The notes: generated from the sequence alone by a model not told the origin. 64,000 nt of DNA from Streptomyces sp. NBC_00102 (GCF_026343115.1 NZ_JAPEMC010000001.1:1488001-1552000), one strand, 5' to 3'; counted from the stretch's first letter, positions 33,988-42,280 are shown. A program made the numbers and translations.

Positions 33988-34012
33988 CGGAGATCCACTG
34001 ACGGAGAACCAC
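33971..34012. repeat. 14-bp tandem repeat spanning the yaaA stop codon
   Basis: TGACGGAGATCCAC occurs at 33971-33984 and 33985-33998, then as TGACGGAGAACCAC at 33999-34012. The yaaA TGA is the first three bases of the second unit. Confidence 0.9.
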
Positions 34013-34079
34013 CGGCGGAGACCGCTCCCGGAGTCCGCCGAGGGCGATCCACTGAGGGGTCCGCCGCACGGGCGACCCG

Positions 34080-34113
34080 ACGGCCGTTGCAGCATGCGCA
34101 ACGGCCGTTGCAG
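34080..34113. promoter_or_regulatory. Inverted/direct repeat upstream of eda
   Basis: CGGCCGTTGC (34081-34090) and GCAACGGCCG (34098-34107) are perfect inverted repeats. ACGGCCGTTGCAG also occurs twice directly (34080-34092, 34101-34113), giving a 21-bp period. Two helical turns of spacing suggest an operator for eda, but as a hairpin it could instead end the yaaA transcript. Confidence 0.5.
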
Positions 34114-34142
34114 GGAGTGTGGGAGGGCGGCAGGATGACGCC

Positions 34143-34826
34143 ATGACCTCCCCCGCACCCGTCGCCGCGTACGCCTCCAGCCCTGCCCCCACCGCCGCGT
34201 CCGTCCACGCCCCGTCCGTGCTCGATCTCGCCCCCGTCATCCCCGTCGTCGTGCTGGAGGACGCCGCGGACGCGGTGCCGCTCGCCCGGGCGCTCGTCGC
34301 GGGCGGGCTTCCGGCGATCGAGGTGACGCTCCGGACCGCGGCGGCGCTGGACGCCATCGCGGCCATCGCGCGCGAGGTGCCCGAGGCCGTGGTGGGTGCG
34401 GGCACGGTGATATCCGTGGCGAACGTGACGGAGACGGTGGCCGCGGGAGCGAGGTTCCTGGTGAGCCCCGGGTGGACGGACACCCTGCTGGCGGCGATGC
34501 GGGCGTCCGGGGTGCCCTTCCTGCCGGGCGTCTCGTCCGCCTCCGAGGTGGTCGCCCTGCTGGAACGCGGGGTCACCGACATGAAGTTCTTCCCGGCCGA
34601 GGCGGCCGGCGGCACCCCCTACCTCAAGGCGCTCGCCTCGCCGCTGCCGCAGGCGCGGTTCTGTCCCACCGGAGGCATCTCGGCCGCCTGCGCACCGGAG
34701 TACCTCGCCCTGCCCAACGTCGCCTGTGTCGGAGGCAGTTGGATGCTCCCGAGCGAGGCCGTCGCCGCGAAGGACTGGGCCCGGGTGGAGCGGCTGGCGG
34801 CCGGGGCGGCGGCCCTGCGCGGCTGA
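34143..34826 (+). CDS. eda: 2-keto-3-deoxy-6-phosphogluconate (KDPG) aldolase family protein
   Basis: 227 residues: a class I aldolase barrel with VIPVVVLEDAADAVPLARAL, the catalytic Glu in AIEVTLRT, VGAGTVISV, SPGWTD, and the Schiff-base Lys in DMKFFPAEAAGG, then FCPTGGIS. It cleaves KDPG (or 4-hydroxy-2-oxoglutarate) to pyruvate and an aldehyde. ATG 34143 with AGGA 8 nt upstream. The N-terminal ~25 residues are a nonconserved Ala/Pro extension. It converges on the RNase H/phosphatase gene. Confidence 0.88.
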   Translation: MTSPAPVAAYASSPAPTAASVHAPSVLDLAPVIPVVVLEDAADAVPLARALVAGGLPAIEVTLRTAAALDAIAAIAREVPEAVVGAGTVISVANVTETVAAGARFLVSPGWTDTLLAAMRASGVPFLPGVSSASEVVALLERGVTDMKFFPAEAAGGTPYLKALASPLPQARFCPTGGISAACAPEYLALPNVACVGGSWMLPSEAVAAKDWARVERLAAGAAALRG

Positions 34827-34848
34827 GACGCCCCCCTGGGCGACGGGC

Positions 34849-36192
34849 CTAGCGCAGGTACGAGGTGTCGTTGAAGAGGCGTACGGACGCGTTGCCGTCG
34901 CCGTAGTACGCGACCTCGGAGAGCGAGGCGGCGGCGAGCTCCATCCGGAACATGGACTCCGCCGGGGCGCCGAGCGCGAGCCTGATCAGGGTCTTGACGG
35001 GCGTCACGTGGCTGACCAGCAGCACGGTACGGCCGGCGTACGCGGCGGCCAGCCGGTCGCGGGCGACCGCCACCCGGTCCGCGACCTCCACGAAGCTCTC
35101 GCCGCCGCCCGTGGGTGCGGCCTGCGGGTCGGTGAGCCAGGTCGTCAGGTCGGAGCCGTACCGTTCGCGCACCTCCGCGAAGGAGAGCCCCTCCCAGGCG
35201 CCGAAGTCCGTCTCCCGCAGCCCGTCGTCGATCGTCACGTCGAGGCCGAGCCGGGCCGCCACCGCGCCCGCCGTCTCGCGGCACCGGCGCAGCGGTGAGC
35301 TGACGATCGCCTCGACCGTGCCGAGGGCCGCGAAGTGCGCGGCGGCGCGTTCGGCCTGCTCGCGGCCGGTGGCAGAGAGTTCGGGGTCGGTGCCGCCGCT
35401 GCCGGAGAATCGCTTCTCCGGGGTCAGTACCGTCTCTCCGTGCCGGAGCAGCAGGAAGGTGGCGGGGGCGCCCATGTCCGGAGCGGCAGCCCAGCCCACC
35501 CGGGGTGTGGCGGCCGGGGCGGCGGTCGCCTCGGGCGTACGGGAAGCCGCGGCGGAAACGCCCGCGGAACCTGAACCGGAGCCGGAGCCCGAACCGGAGC
35601 CCGATCCGGTACGGGCGGCGGCGAGGGCGGCGCGCACCTTGGCCGCTCCGGCGGAGGCGTCGCCCACCTCGCGGGGCGGTACGTCCCCGAACTCGCCGAC
35701 GGCCGGCCGGGCCGGGGCGTCCAGGGCCGCGGTGGAGGCGGAGGGCTCCCACCGCTCGCCCCGGCGGCCCGCGTCCATCGCCTCGTTGGCGAGCCGGTCC
35801 GCGTGCTTGTTCCGCTCGCGCGGCATCCACTCGTACGTGACGGCGGAAGGCGGGAAGACGGCGGCCGCCTCCGCCGCGAGAGGCTTCATGTCGGGGTGCT
35901 TGATCTTCCAGCGGCCCGACATCTGCTCGACCACCAGCTTCGAGTCCATCCGTACGTGGACCCGGACGGAACCTTCCACCGCCTCCGGGAACAGCGCCTT
36001 GGCGGCCCGGAGGCCGGCGATCAGGCCCCGGTACTCGGCGACGTTGTTCGTCGCGACGCCGATGAACTCGGCGGCTTCGGCGAGGGTCTCGCCGGTCGCC
36101 GGGTCCACGACGACGGCGCCGTAACCGGCGGGCCCCGGGTTGCCCCGGGATCCTCCGTCGGCTTCGACGACGAGCTGGTGGGACGAGGCCAT
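34849..36192 (-). CDS. Bifunctional RNase HI / histidine phosphatase (CobC-like)
   Basis: 447 residues. Residues 1-140 are RNase HI with the acidic tetrad in VEADGGSRGNPG, NVAEYRGLIAGL, RMDSKLVVEQMSG and NKHADRLANEAM. A (Gly-Ser)n linker lies near 195-210. From ~240 there is a phosphoglycerate-mutase-like phosphatase with LLLRHGETVLT, SSPLRRCRETA and VSHVTPVKTLI. This architecture is known in actinobacteria (mycobacterial Rv2228c, which hydrolyses RNA:DNA hybrids and alpha-ribazole phosphate). The start ATG shares a base with the upstream TAA (TAATG). Confidence 0.92.
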   Translation of the reverse strand: MASSHQLVVEADGGSRGNPGPAGYGAVVVDPATGETLAEAAEFIGVATNNVAEYRGLIAGLRAAKALFPEAVEGSVRVHVRMDSKLVVEQMSGRWKIKHPDMKPLAAEAAAVFPPSAVTYEWMPRERNKHADRLANEAMDAGRRGERWEPSASTAALDAPARPAVGEFGDVPPREVGDASAGAAKVRAALAAARTGSGSGSGSGSGSGSAGVSAAASRTPEATAAPAATPRVGWAAAPDMGAPATFLLLRHGETVLTPEKRFSGSGGTDPELSATGREQAERAAAHFAALGTVEAIVSSPLRRCRETAGAVAARLGLDVTIDDGLRETDFGAWEGLSFAEVRERYGSDLTTWLTDPQAAPTGGGESFVEVADRVAVARDRLAAAYAGRTVLLVSHVTPVKTLIRLALGAPAESMFRMELAAASLSEVAYYGDGNASVRLFNDTSYLR

Positions 36193-36935
36193 TACAGGCC
36201 CGACTCCGAGGTGCGCACCAGGATGCGGTGGCAGTTCTCGCAGCGCAGGACGGTGTCGGGGGACGCCGCCTTCACGTCGTTGACCTCGGTGATGTTCAGC
36301 TCCAGGCGGCAGCCCTCGCAGCGGCGCTGGTAGAGCCGGGCGGCGCCGACCCCGCCCTGCTGGGTGCGGAGCTTGTCGTACAGCTTCAGCAGGTCGGCCG
36401 GGATGACGTCGGCGACGACCGCGCGGTCCTTGCTGATCGTCTCGCTCTGGGCGTCGAACTCCTTGAGCGCGGCGTCCCGGCGCCCGGTGGCGTCGTCGAT
36501 CTTGGCCTGGACGGCGGCGACCCGGTCGGTCAGCTCGGTGACCCGCTCCTGGGCGGCCTCGCGGCGCTCCATGATTTCGAGGACGACGTCCTCCAGGTCG
36601 CCCTGGCGCTTGGCCAGCGAGGTGATCTCGCGCTGGAGGTTCTCCAGGTCCTTCGGCGAGGAGACCGCGCCGGAGTCGAGACGCTGCTGGTCGCGGACGG
36701 CGCGCTGGCGCACCTGGTCGACGTCCTGCTCGGCCTTGGTCTGCTCGCGGCTGGTGTCGCTCTCCTCGGTCTGCGAGGCGACCAGCAGGTCACGGAGCTG
36801 GGTGAGGTCGTTGGTGAGGGACTCGATCTCCGCGTGCTCCGGCAGCGAGGCCCGCTTGTGCGCGGTCTGCGCGAGGCGAACGTCGAGGGCCTGGACGTCG
36901 AGAAGTCGGATCTGGTCGGCGGGCGCGGCGTTCAG
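36192..36935 (-). CDS. Coiled-coil C4 zinc-ribbon protein (CdsZ-like)
   Basis: 247 residues. Long heptad-rich coiled coils run from ~20 to ~190 (KRASLPEHAEIESL, KDLENLQREITSLAKRQ), followed by a C-terminal zinc ribbon RRCEGCRLELNI and RCENCHRIL. The only plausible start is CTG 36935: it overlaps the preceding TGA as CTGA, has GGAG 7 nt upstream, and no ATG, GTG or TTG lies early in the conserved region. Homologues (SCO2300-like, mycobacterial Rv2229c) sit in the same operon order next to RNase H and Nif3-like proteins. Confidence 0.82.
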   Translation of the reverse strand: MNAAPADQIRLLDVQALDVRLAQTAHKRASLPEHAEIESLTNDLTQLRDLLVASQTEESDTSREQTKAEQDVDQVRQRAVRDQQRLDSGAVSSPKDLENLQREITSLAKRQGDLEDVVLEIMERREAAQERVTELTDRVAAVQAKIDDATGRRDAALKEFDAQSETISKDRAVVADVIPADLLKLYDKLRTQQGGVGAARLYQRRCEGCRLELNITEVNDVKAASPDTVLRCENCHRILVRTSESGL

Positions 36936-37768
36936 TTGGGGGCTCCAGAAGAGTGGTGGGTGGTCCAGGGGTCGGTGACCTGCTTCGAGACGTGGACCCG
37001 CAGGTCCCATCCGTGGCGGTCGGAAATCGCGTCGAGCTGTGCGGCGGCCTGCTCGCACCAGGGCCACTCGGTGGCCCAGTGCGCGGCGTCGACCAGGCCG
37101 AGCGGTGAGTGCTGCACGGCCTCGGAGGCCGGGTGGTGGCGCAGGTCGGCGGTGAGGAAGGCGTCGACGCCCGCCGCACGCACCGCGTCGAAGAGGCTGT
37201 CGCCGGAGCCGCCGCTGACGGCGACCGTGCGCACGAGCGCCTCGGGGTCGCCGGCCAGCCGGATGCCCTGCGCGGTGGCGGGCAGCCGGGCCGCGGCGCG
37301 GGCGGCGAAGTCGCTGAGCGTCTCGGGGTGGTCCAGCTCGCAGATCCGGCCGAGGCCGCGACGGCCGTGCGGGTCGGTGGGGTCGGGCACGAGGGGACCG
37401 GCGACCCGCAGGTCGAGCGCTCCGGCCAGGGCGTCGGAGACCCCGGGGTCGGCGGTGTCGGCGTTGGTGTGCGCGACGTGCAGGGCGATGCCGTGCGTGA
37501 TGAGCCGGTGCACGACCCGGCCCTTGAAGGTGTCGGCCGCGACGGTCGTGGTCCCTCGCAGGTAGAGCGGGTGGTGGGTGACGACGAGCTGGGCCCCGAG
37601 CCGTACCGCCTCGTCGACGACGCTCCCCACCGGGTCGACGGCGAACAGGACCCGGTCGGTCTCCGCTTCGGAATCGCCGCAGACCGTGCCCACCGCGTCC
37701 CACCCCTCGGCCCGCTCGGGGGGCCAGAGGGCGTCGAGCTCGGCGATGACTTCAGACAGACGGGGCAC
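36932..37768 (-). CDS. Nif3-like dinuclear metal centre protein (YqfO family)
   Basis: 278 residues. The metal-binding motif THHPLYLRG near 65 and LHVAHTNAD near 97, with a C-terminal HATEWP-like segment and DLRHHPASEA, provide the His/Asp/Glu ligands. Some family members act as GTP cyclohydrolase-like or FtsZ-linked proteins, but the function is unsettled. GTG 37768 begins at the conserved MPRLSEVIAELD. It is the first gene of the leftward operon Nif3-like / zinc ribbon / RNase H-phosphatase. Confidence 0.87.
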   Translation of the reverse strand: MPRLSEVIAELDALWPPERAEGWDAVGTVCGDSEAETDRVLFAVDPVGSVVDEAVRLGAQLVVTHHPLYLRGTTTVAADTFKGRVVHRLITHGIALHVAHTNADTADPGVSDALAGALDLRVAGPLVPDPTDPHGRRGLGRICELDHPETLSDFAARAAARLPATAQGIRLAGDPEALVRTVAVSGGSGDSLFDAVRAAGVDAFLTADLRHHPASEAVQHSPLGLVDAAHWATEWPWCEQAAAQLDAISDRHGWDLRVHVSKQVTDPWTTHHSSGAPN

Positions 37769-37984
37769 GGGGAAAGGCTACCTGTCCCGCGCGCCCCACC
37801 GGTCATGGCTGTGCGTACCCACCCGTAGCGCCCCGATCCGGTCACGCATCGTCACCCCGCGTGGACTTCGGAAGGCGTTACGGAGGTGCCGGGGGCCTGG
37901 CGCACCCCGGCAGCACAGCCTCGCTGCGTTTCTCGGGCAAATCCGGTTTACACCATCCTTATGTGTGAAGCGGCGGGTGTGGCG

Positions 37985-38014
37985 TTGGCCGGTAGAAAGC
38001 GCGAAAACTAGCTT
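37985..38014 (+). promoter_or_regulatory. Candidate promoter of the beta-propeller-like gene
   Basis: -35 TTGGCC (37985-37990), an 18-nt spacer and -10 TAGCTT (38009-38014), with GGAGGTG (from 38022) 8 nt before the ATG. The -35 is imperfect. Confidence 0.4.
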
Positions 38015-38037
38015 CGGTCGCCGGAGGTGACACACCC

Positions 38038-39933
38038 ATGACTGCCTGTGTCGCAGAAGGTCTGACCCAAGGGGGCGTCGGGGCGGCCGGGGAGCCGGAA
38101 CCCGCGCCCGAGGAACCAGAGGATCCCGGGGCGTCCGGGAAGCCGCAGAACCAAGAGGGGCCGGAGACACGGGGCTTTGAGACACGAGAACCCCAGAGGC
38201 CGGTGAGCTCCGGACGGGCCACCACGCCGCACGTCGCGCCGAGCGACGGCGGCGCCCTGCCCTTGCCCGCCCCCCGGCCCGCAGCGCCCGCCGGGTACGG
38301 CCCCGGTGAGGCCCGTCCCGTCGGTCCCGGGACCGACGGTTCCCCCGTGGACGAGGGCACGGCCCCGATGTCCATCCGGGTCGTCGTGACCGGGCGGACG
38401 GTCGTGCCCACGGGCGGTCCGACCGGCCGGGGCGTCGACGCGACCACGCTCGTCCCGCTCGTCGGGGCGGTCGTCGGCTCTCCCACGGCGGCCGCGTTCC
38501 ACACCTCCACCGGGGCATCCGCACCCGTCGAAGCGGCGGCGCCCGCCGGGGCGGCCGTACCCGCTCGGCCGGGGACCGGCTCGCCCACCTCGGCGACGCC
38601 ACCCGCACCGGCCCCGCCGCCCGTACCCGCAGCGGCCCCCGCACCCGGTACCGTCCGTGCGAACGCCGCCGGGATGTCGGCCACCCGGCGTTCGGCGCCC
38701 CCCGCCGAGGCCGCGCCCCTCCCCCGCCGCATCCCGCCCCCGCCCGCCCGTCCCCCGGCAGCGGCGGGCCACCGGGCCCCGCACGCGGCGGGGACGCTGA
38801 CCCTCTCGGCGGACGGCGGGTACGCGGCCCGGCTCACGATGGGCGGCAGCGAGGCGCTCGGCCGTGGCTGGTACCCGGAGCGGTGGACGCTCGACGGCCC
38901 GGAGCCGTACGCCGTGCCGCTCCCGCTCGACCAGCCGGAGGAACCCGACTCGCAGGTGGTGCCGCTCGCGGACGGGCGGGTGCTGATCCGGCGGCGGGTC
39001 GCCGACCGGCACGCGTTCTCGCTGCTCTACCCGACCGGCCCCAAAACCGGTGAGCTCGCACTCGGGACCGTGGAGTGCGAGCGCATGACGCTGCTCGCAC
39101 CGGCCCCGGACGGGGCGAGCGTCTACGCCCTGGCACCCGGCATCTTCACCACCTCCGTCTGGCGGGTGGCGGGCGGCACCTTCGGGCCCGAGCACGTGGC
39201 CGACGTACCGGGGCTCTGCTCGGGCGGGGTCTGGCTGGACCGTACGGGCAGGGTGCTGGCCCTCGACCGCAGGCCGCCCGGCGGCGGACCGGTGAAGACG
39301 GTCGCCGTCGACCTCGAACGCGGCGGCGAGGTGACTCCGCTCCTCCAGATCGCACCGGAGAGCAATGACCGGCTGCTGATCGCCGAACCGGACAGCGGAC
39401 TCTTCCTGCTGCGCTCCGACGCACCCGGTCAGGACCGGTTGGGCTGGGGAGTGCTGGGCAGCGCGCTGCCGGTGCGTTTCCCGGAGTGTCTGCGTGCGGC
39501 GGACGCGGACGTGACCGTCACACCGTTCGCGGTGCAGCCGGGGCAGATGCTGATGCCGGAGAGCTGCGCGGTGGCGCTGCGGATCGACGGTGCGGCAGGC
39601 AGCTGGCTCGGCGTCTGGCGTCCGACCGGCCGTCTGCTGCACCAGTTCGTCGCCCCGGCAGGCTGGTCGGCCGGGGCGGGTTCCTGGAGCCGCGACGGCG
39701 TACTGAGCCTGCCGTACTCCCGCCCCGACGTGCCTTGCGGGCTGGCACGCCTGGAGGCTCCCGAAGACGTCCCGCCGGAGCCGTACGGCGGTGCGCGGTG
39801 CGCTCCCGGAGCACCGAACGGCACACCCGGCACATCCGGAGCGCAACCGTCCGCCGACGGATCATCTCCTGTGGGGTGTAGGCCGGTTCCACTGGGGCAG
39901 GCGCCGCTGCACGGCGGTCCGGCGTCTGGCTAG
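38038..39933 (+). CDS. Hypothetical protein with disordered N-half and beta-propeller-like C-half
   Basis: 631 residues. Residues 1-255 are Pro/Ala/Gly-rich and probably disordered. From ~260 the chain has repeated short strands (GGYAARLTMGG, RVLIRRRVADRHAFSLLYP, TTSVWRVAGGTFGPEHVADV, RLLIAEPDSGLFLLRSDA) like a seven-bladed propeller. No signal peptide or membrane helix is visible, so it is likely cytosolic. GGAGGTG precedes ATG 38038. The stop TAG is also the start of a -10 element (TAGAAT) for the next transcript. Function unknown. Confidence 0.7.
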   Translation: MTACVAEGLTQGGVGAAGEPEPAPEEPEDPGASGKPQNQEGPETRGFETREPQRPVSSGRATTPHVAPSDGGALPLPAPRPAAPAGYGPGEARPVGPGTDGSPVDEGTAPMSIRVVVTGRTVVPTGGPTGRGVDATTLVPLVGAVVGSPTAAAFHTSTGASAPVEAAAPAGAAVPARPGTGSPTSATPPAPAPPPVPAAAPAPGTVRANAAGMSATRRSAPPAEAAPLPRRIPPPPARPPAAAGHRAPHAAGTLTLSADGGYAARLTMGGSEALGRGWYPERWTLDGPEPYAVPLPLDQPEEPDSQVVPLADGRVLIRRRVADRHAFSLLYPTGPKTGELALGTVECERMTLLAPAPDGASVYALAPGIFTTSVWRVAGGTFGPEHVADVPGLCSGGVWLDRTGRVLALDRRPPGGGPVKTVAVDLERGGEVTPLLQIAPESNDRLLIAEPDSGLFLLRSDAPGQDRLGWGVLGSALPVRFPECLRAADADVTVTPFAVQPGQMLMPESCAVALRIDGAAGSWLGVWRPTGRLLHQFVAPAGWSAGAGSWSRDGVLSLPYSRPDVPCGLARLEAPEDVPPEPYGGARCAPGAPNGTPGTSGAQPSADGSSPVGCRPVPLGQAPLHGGPASG

Positions 39934-39936
39934 AAT
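39931..39936 (+). promoter_or_regulatory. -10 element TAGAAT for the small hydrophilic protein transcript
   Basis: TAGAAT is near consensus and overlaps the preceding stop codon. It implies a transcript start near 39943 and a ~150-nt untranslated leader before ATG 40093. Confidence 0.5.
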
Positions 39937-39942
39937 CCATCG

Positions 39943-40090
39943 GGGGCTACGCAGTCGTTCCGTACGGGTGCGCAGTGTGACCGCGCCCAGGGGCCTCTTT
40001 TCGGACAAGCAGGACCAGATCCGGAGAGACCACCACGGGTGGCGGCGGGCCCCTGTACACACGCAAGCGAGCGCAACGGGGTGACTTCCC
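39943..40090 (+). ncRNA. Structured 5' leader of unknown class
   Basis: AGGGGCC (39989-39995) pairs with GGCCCCT (40048-40054) to close a domain that contains a CCACC-ACG-GGTGG hairpin (40030-40042) and an unpaired purine-rich CCGGAGAGA stretch. The long leader before a tiny ORF suggests a cis-acting RNA. I do not recognise a known riboswitch. Confidence 0.35.
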
Positions 40091-40092
40091 AC

Positions 40093-40266
40093 ATGTCTGA
40101 AGCCCGAACCGACACGATCCAGACGTGCCCGCCGGGGGCGGACACGCAGCGGGCCGACGCCGGCGGCTCCGGAAAGCACCGAGGGGGTGTGTCGGCGGAG
40201 ACCAACTCCGCGCAGGCGCACGGCCGGCACCGCCGGCCTTCCCACGGGGACAACGGGGTGTCCTGA
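40093..40266 (+). CDS. Small hydrophilic protein
   Basis: 57 residues, very rich in Gly, His, Arg, Asp and Ser, with GGSGKHRGGVSAE and AHGRHRRPSHGD. These repeat a K/R-H-R motif I associate with small hydrophilic proteins of streptomycetes. GGGGTGA sits about 8 nt before ATG 40093. No domain is recognisable. The protein is predicted to be disordered and could bind RNA or metal through the His/Arg clusters (inference). Confidence 0.6.
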   Translation: MSEARTDTIQTCPPGADTQRADAGGSGKHRGGVSAETNSAQAHGRHRRPSHGDNGVS

Positions 40267-40312
40267 GAGAACGGGGAGACGGGGGTCGTCCCGGCCGGAA
40301 GGCCGGGGGCGG

Positions 40313-40403
40313 CCCCTGTCGCCTTTCCGGGGGGCCGGGCCGCCCCTGTCGCCCTTCCGGGGGGCCGGGCCGCCCCTGTCGCCCTTCCGGGGGGGCGGGG
40401 CCG
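40313..40403. repeat. Three ~30-bp GC-rich tandem repeats
   Basis: Units at 40313-40342, 40343-40372 and 40373-40403 each read CCCCTGTCGCCYTTCCGGGG followed by GGCCGGGCCG or a close variant. They lie between the small ORF and the ABC operon. Each can fold as a CCGG-rich hairpin. Confidence 0.9.
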
Positions 40404-40480
40404 CCCCCTCCCGGCATCCATGACATTTGTCCTGCCGGAAGCCGTACGCACGACTCTGCCGTCCGGCCCGGGGACACACG

Positions 40481-40486
40481 TACCGT
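40481..40486 (+). promoter_or_regulatory. -10 element of a leaderless ABC operon transcript
   Basis: TACCGT, then 7 nt, then ATG 40494; no SD. This is the standard leaderless layout. Confidence 0.5.
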
Positions 40487-40493
40487 CACCGGC

Positions 40494-41546
40494 ATGACCA
40501 CAACGGGGACAACGGGGACAACAGGAACAACGGGAAACGCGGGCGGGGGGCCGGCCGCCGGGACAGCGGCGGGGGGCCGGAAGAACGGGAGCGCGAGCGG
40601 TGACGACACTCCGGCGGTGAGGTTCGCCGGAGTGTCGAAGTCCTTCCGGACAGAGGGCCGTTCGGGCGGTACCGTGCGCGCGGTCGACGGGATCGATCTG
40701 ACGATCGGCGCCGGGGAGACGGTCGCGCTGCTGGGCCGCAACGGCGCCGGCAAGTCGACCACCATCGGGATGCTGTTGGGACTCGACGAACCGGACGCGG
40801 GGACGGTGGAGTTGTACGGCCGCACCCCTGACCGGTCGGTGCGGGCGGGGCTGGTCGGCGCGATGCTCCAGGAGGGGCGGCCGATTCCCCGGGTGACCGT
40901 GCGGGAGTTGGTCGGGTTCGTGGCGTCCACCTATCCCGCGCCGATGAAGCTCGGTGAGGTCCTGGAGCTCTCGGGCGCTTCGGCGTTCGCGGACCGCCGG
41001 ATCGACAAGCTCTCCGGTGGCCAGACGCAGCGGGTCCGCTTCGCGGTCGCGCTGGCGGGAAATCCCCGGCTGATCGTGCTGGACGAGCCGACCGCCGCGC
41101 TGGACGTGGAGGCCCGGAGGGCGTTCTGGGACTCGATGCGCGCCTTCGCGGAGCGCGGCAACACCGTGCTCTTCTCCACGCATTACCTGGAGGAGGCGGA
41201 CGAGAACGCCGCCCGCATCGTCGTCCTCGACAAGGGGCGGATCGTCGCGGACGACAGCGGGGACGGCATACGCGGTGCCATGGGGGGCGGTCTCGTCGGG
41301 ATCGACCTGGCGGGCGGCTCGGCGGAGGGGCTGGACCGTCTGCCGGGGGTGCTGGGCATCGAAGTCCGGGGCGGACGTGCTCTGTTGCGTTCGGCGGACC
41401 CGGACGCCACCGTCGTCGCGCTGGCCGGGATGGACGCGGTGCGCGGACTGACCGTGTCGCGCGCCACGCTGGAGGACGCGTTCCTCGCCCTGACCGCCGC
41501 CGGGACCCTCCCAGGCCCCGCCGAGACGCCCGAGGAGACACGCTGA
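40494..41546 (+). CDS. ABC transporter ATP-binding protein (exporter, DrrA-like)
   Basis: 350 residues. A Thr-Gly repeat (TTG)x4 at the N-terminus comes from a 9-bp DNA repeat. Then a cassette: Walker A LLGRNGAGKSTT, signature LSGGQTQRVRFAVAL, Walker B LIVLDEPTAALDV and switch FSTHYLEEAD, with a C-terminal regulatory domain. It probably drives export of a drug or lipid with the ABC-2 permease that overlaps it (TGATG). The operon continues into a DesK/DesR pair, a common Streptomyces pattern for envelope-responsive exporters. Confidence 0.87.
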   Translation: MTTTGTTGTTGTTGNAGGGPAAGTAAGGRKNGSASGDDTPAVRFAGVSKSFRTEGRSGGTVRAVDGIDLTIGAGETVALLGRNGAGKSTTIGMLLGLDEPDAGTVELYGRTPDRSVRAGLVGAMLQEGRPIPRVTVRELVGFVASTYPAPMKLGEVLELSGASAFADRRIDKLSGGQTQRVRFAVALAGNPRLIVLDEPTAALDVEARRAFWDSMRAFAERGNTVLFSTHYLEEADENAARIVVLDKGRIVADDSGDGIRGAMGGGLVGIDLAGGSAEGLDRLPGVLGIEVRGGRALLRSADPDATVVALAGMDAVRGLTVSRATLEDAFLALTAAGTLPGPAETPEETR

Positions 41547-42280
41547 TGTACGCGTACGTGATGCTGGAAGTCCGCCGGACCCTGCGCGACGGCGCGTTCC
41601 TGATCTTCGGGACGGGGATGCCGGTCCTGATGTACCTGCTCTTCACCAACATCGGCGACACCTCCGGGGGCGGGTCGGGCGCCGACGACTGGCGGGCCTA
41701 CTCGATGACCGGCATGGCCGCGTACGGGGCGCTCGGCTCTGCGATGTCGGTCGGTACGGGGATCGCGTCCGACAAGTCGCTCGGCTGGCTGAAGCAGTTG
41801 CGGATCACTCCGCTCGCCCCGTCGCGGATCGTGGTGGGCCGGGCGCTCAGCGGTTCGGTGACCGTCCTGCCCGCGGTGGCCGGGGTGCTGCTGGCGGGAG
41901 CGCTGGTGAACCGCATCCAACTCGGCTGGTCGCAGTGGGTGTTGCTGGTGGCGCTGCTGTGGGTGGGCACGCTGCCGTTCACCCTGCTGGGCATCGGCAA
42001 CGGCTACCGCCTCACCCCTCAGGGCACCGGGGTGATCAACATCGCCTGCATGACGGGGTTCGCGGTGATCGGCGGGCTGTGGTTCCCGCTGGACACCCTG
42101 CCCGGTCCGGTCCGGGCCGTCGGTGCCCACACCCCCGCACACGGTTTCGCGGATCTCGGCTGGACGACGATCGCCGGCCAGGCTCCCAACCTCTCCTCGG
42201 TCGCCGAACTCCTCGCCTGGGGAGCACTGTTCGGCGGATACGCGGTCGGCTCGTACCGCCGCGCGGCGAGGACCCTGTGA
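41546..42280 (+). CDS. ABC-2 type permease (DrrB-like)
   Basis: 244 residues with six predicted helices. The family signature around IASDKSLGWLKQLRITPLAP precedes the third helix, and GLWFPLDTLPGPVRAV is the conserved final-loop segment. ATG 41546 shares a base with the ATPase stop. The TGA stop at 42278-42280 lies in the first unit of a 17-bp repeat array. Confidence 0.87.
   Translation: MYAYVMLEVRRTLRDGAFLIFGTGMPVLMYLLFTNIGDTSGGGSGADDWRAYSMTGMAAYGALGSAMSVGTGIASDKSLGWLKQLRITPLAPSRIVVGRALSGSVTVLPAVAGVLLAGALVNRIQLGWSQWVLLVALLWVGTLPFTLLGIGNGYRLTPQGTGVINIACMTGFAVIGGLWFPLDTLPGPVRAVGAHTPAHGFADLGWTTIAGQAPNLSSVAELLAWGALFGGYAVGSYRRAARTL

Noticed and set aside
34952..36124. Plus-strand frame opposite the RNase H-phosphatase gene
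   Set aside because: Ser/Arg/Ala-rich translation, no domain, no start signals; the minus strand encodes a clearly conserved bifunctional enzyme.
34849..36192. RNase H-phosphatase fusion as a novel architecture
   Set aside because: This fusion is already known in actinobacteria (for example mycobacterial Rv2228c).
36192..37703. Long minus-strand frame joining the Nif3-like region to the zinc-ribbon protein
   Set aside because: Upstream of CTG 36935 the translation is Arg/Pro-rich noise, while another frame there encodes the conserved Nif3-like protein.
40313..40403. 30-bp repeats as a CRISPR array
   Set aside because: No spacers between units; straightforward tandem repeats.
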